Assembly (NCBI GenBank): GCA_003446295.1
Contig: DMBB01000049.1
Coordinates: forward strand, 1-7,305
Source: Erysipelotrichaceae bacterium
Lineage (GTDB): Bacteria > Bacillota_I > Bacilli_A > Erysipelotrichales > Erysipelotrichaceae
DNA: 7,305 nucleotides
Reading direction: 5' to 3'
Shown here: positions 6,364 to 7,305 of the stretch, piece after piece
Numbering within the stretch: position 1 is the first letter of the stretch
How the letters are laid out: each line of letters starts with the position of its first letter
The notes under the pieces: model-generated
Told to the model about the DNA's origin: nothing
What the model saw: the letters and a program-made list of their open reading frames with translations, nothing else
The model's database searches: none
Position numbers and translations under genes: made by a program

Positions 6364-7068
6364 ATGGGTTCAATTGTTAATACACTGGCAGTCATTGCGG
6401 GAGGGATTCTGGGGCTGCTGCTGAAAAAGGGACTGAATGAGTCATATGAAAAGATCATCATGTCGGCACTCGGTGTGTCGGTCATGTTCATAGGTATAGC
6501 CGGAGCAATGGAAAAGATGCTGGTCATTACAGACGGTGCGGTCTCTTCCCAGGGAGCTATCCTGCTTTCCTTATCTATGGCTTCAGGAGCTTTGATCGGA
6601 GAAATGCTGAAGATCGAAGACCAGTTTGAAAGGTTCGGAGGGTGGCTGAAGGAAAAAGCAGGTTCAAAGGATTCACGATTTATTGAGGCGTTCGTCAGCA
6701 CATCGCTTACCATATGCATCGGAGCGATGGCGATCGTCGGCTCCATGAAGGACGGGATCCTGCATGATCCTTCCATGCTGTATACAAAAGCGATCCTGGA
6801 CCTTCCGATCGTCATGGTGTTTACGGCAACCATGGGTATCGGCGCTCTGTTTTCGGCAATTCCGATCCTGCTGCTGGAAGGCGGCATTACGCTGCTTGCG
6901 TCCGTCCTGGCAGGAGTGATGACGGATGCTGTGATCGCAAACCTTTCCATGGTCGGATCTGTACTGATCTTCTGCGTCGGCATCAATCTGTTCTGCCCGT
7001 TCCACGTAAAAGTGGCAAATATGCTTCCGTCGTTAATAACCGCAGGAATTTTAACCGTTATTATGTAA
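6364..7068 (+). CDS. DUF554 (YdfK/YqgA-type) integral membrane protein
   Basis: A 234-residue polytopic membrane protein; the family is about 230 residues and has no established function, though its topology suggests transport. Visible features are the N-terminal GSIVNTLAVIAGGILGLLLKKG (first helix and short basic turn), then hydrophobic segments around MSALGVSVMFIGIAGAM, ILLSLSMASGALIGEML, TSLTICIGAMAIVGSM and several more down to NMLPSLITAGILTVIM, giving about seven helices. The LTICIGAMAIVGSMKDG segment is typical of the family. The frame also runs upstream to an ATG at 6337 (nine more residues), but homology, the ribosome binding site and the overlapping -10-like sequence favour 6364. It has its own candidate promoter and is divergent from the DUF4349 gene. 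I see no convincing terminator before ptsH, so some read-through is possible. Confidence 0.92.
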   Translation: MGSIVNTLAVIAGGILGLLLKKGLNESYEKIIMSALGVSVMFIGIAGAMEKMLVITDGAVSSQGAILLSLSMASGALIGEMLKIEDQFERFGGWLKEKAGSKDSRFIEAFVSTSLTICIGAMAIVGSMKDGILHDPSMLYTKAILDLPIVMVFTATMGIGALFSAIPILLLEGGITLLASVLAGVMTDAVIANLSMVGSVLIFCVGINLFCPFHVKVANMLPSLITAGILTVIM

Positions 7069-7086
7069 TCAGCGGATTTGTTAAAA

Positions 7087-7101
7087 ATGTAACCGCTTGT
7101 A
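7087..7101 (+). promoter_or_regulatory. cre-like (CcpA-type) sequence upstream of ptsH
   Basis: ATGTAACCGCTTGTA matches the catabolite-responsive-element consensus WTGNAANCGNWNNCW at 14 of 15 positions; the C at position 14 is T. It overlaps the -35 box of the ptsH promoter, a position where CcpA would be expected to repress. Function is inferred from the match and position only. Confidence 0.4.
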
Positions 7102-7125
7102 AAGCCTTTTCCATTGAGTTAAAAT
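7097..7125 (+). promoter_or_regulatory. Sigma-A-type promoter of ptsH
   Basis: TTGTAA (7097-7102) and TAAAAT (7120-7125) are separated by exactly 17 bases; the -10 has five of six consensus bases and the -35 four of six. Transcription would start near 7132, giving a leader of about 23 bases with AGGAGG at 7139-7144, ten bases before the ptsH ATG. Confidence 0.7.
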
Positions 7126-7154
7126 ATCATCAGCAAGCAGGAGGAAAATTAATC

Positions 7155-7305
7155 ATGAAACAGATTTCAGTAACAGTAGTGGATCCCGTAGGACTCCACG
7201 CACGTCCGGCTACAGTAGCTGTAAATGCTGCAAGCAAATTCAAGAGCGATGTTAAAGTTGCTTTCAAAGGCCGTACAGTTAACATGAAGTCCATCATGGG
7301 CGTTA
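7155..7305 (+). CDS. ptsH: Phosphocarrier protein HPr of the phosphotransferase system, 3' end cut by window
   Basis: HPr transfers phosphate from enzyme I to the sugar-specific EIIA proteins in the cytoplasm. The first 50 of about 87 residues are present. GLHARPA holds the phosphorylated His15 with Arg17. NMKSIMGV holds Ser46, the site phosphorylated by HPr kinase in Firmicutes, where P-Ser-HPr is the co-repressor of CcpA. Both sites are intact. A perfect AGGAGG (7139-7144) lies 10 bases before the ATG. The gene has its own promoter with a cre-like element over the -35 box. The truncation is the window edge. The gene for enzyme I (ptsI) often follows but cannot be seen here. Confidence 0.97.
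   Translation, partial: MKQISVTVVDPVGLHARPATVAVNAASKFKSDVKVAFKGRTVNMKSIMGV

Noticed and set aside
6321..6986. A 221-residue minus-strand open frame across the DUF554 gene
   Set aside because: The Met/Ser/Ile/Pro-rich composition is the antisense image of a membrane protein, and no start signal or homology is visible.
7072..7096. Possible hairpin GCGG/CCGC after the DUF554 gene as a terminator
   Set aside because: Only a 4-bp stem with a large AT-rich loop and no T-tract follows; it overlaps the ptsH promoter and cre-like sequence, which explain the region better.

Overview
The window is a chromosomal segment of a low-to-medium G+C Firmicute (Bacillota), with base composition close to half G+C by eye. 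TGA is used as a stop (ends of dnaB, the M23 gene, walJ's neighbour htrA and both minus-strand genes are consistent with the standard bacterial code), and Shine-Dalgarno sequences are strong (AGGAGG and GGGGAGGTGA types). The walJ-htrA-rlmH gene order and an HPr carrying both His15 and Ser46 are typical of Firmicutes. The M23 protein and the missing walRKHI genes suggest a lineage such as the Erysipelotrichia, but that placement is inference and not secure.

Region 1 (1-4720, plus strand) is one tightly packed gene run. It holds the C-terminal two thirds of the replicative helicase DnaB (cut by the window edge), a membrane-anchored LysM/G5/M23 cell-wall endopeptidase, a WalJ (YycJ)-type metallo-beta-lactamase-fold nuclease, an HtrA-like protein with a PDZ domain, and RlmH, the SPOUT 23S rRNA methyltransferase. 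Gaps are 15, -1, -65 and -4 bases, so the run is probably one transcript. It ends at an 8-bp-stem intrinsic terminator (4721-4750). In Bacillus and Staphylococcus the walJ-htrA-rlmH genes follow the walRK two-component system and walHI. Here a cell-wall hydrolase sits where those genes would be. The HtrA-like protein has lost the catalytic His (now Arg99) and Ser (now Thr211), so it looks like a pseudoprotease.

Region 2 (4766-6265, minus strand) is a two-gene lipoprotein unit convergent with region 1. It contains a DUF4349 lipoprotein with a coiled coil and a C-terminal membrane helix, followed 24 bases later by a small lipoprotein of unknown function. Both arms share the terminator at 4721-4750.

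Region 3 (6266-7305, plus strand) begins with a short divergent promoter region, then a DUF554 (YdfK/YqgA-type) integral membrane protein. It ends with the start of ptsH (HPr), which has a good sigma-A promoter and a cre-like sequence overlapping its -35 box. No stretch over 300 bases lacks a gene. I found no tRNA, rRNA, insertion sequence, CRISPR array or prophage signature, and apart from the altered wal-type locus this is ordinary core chromosome.
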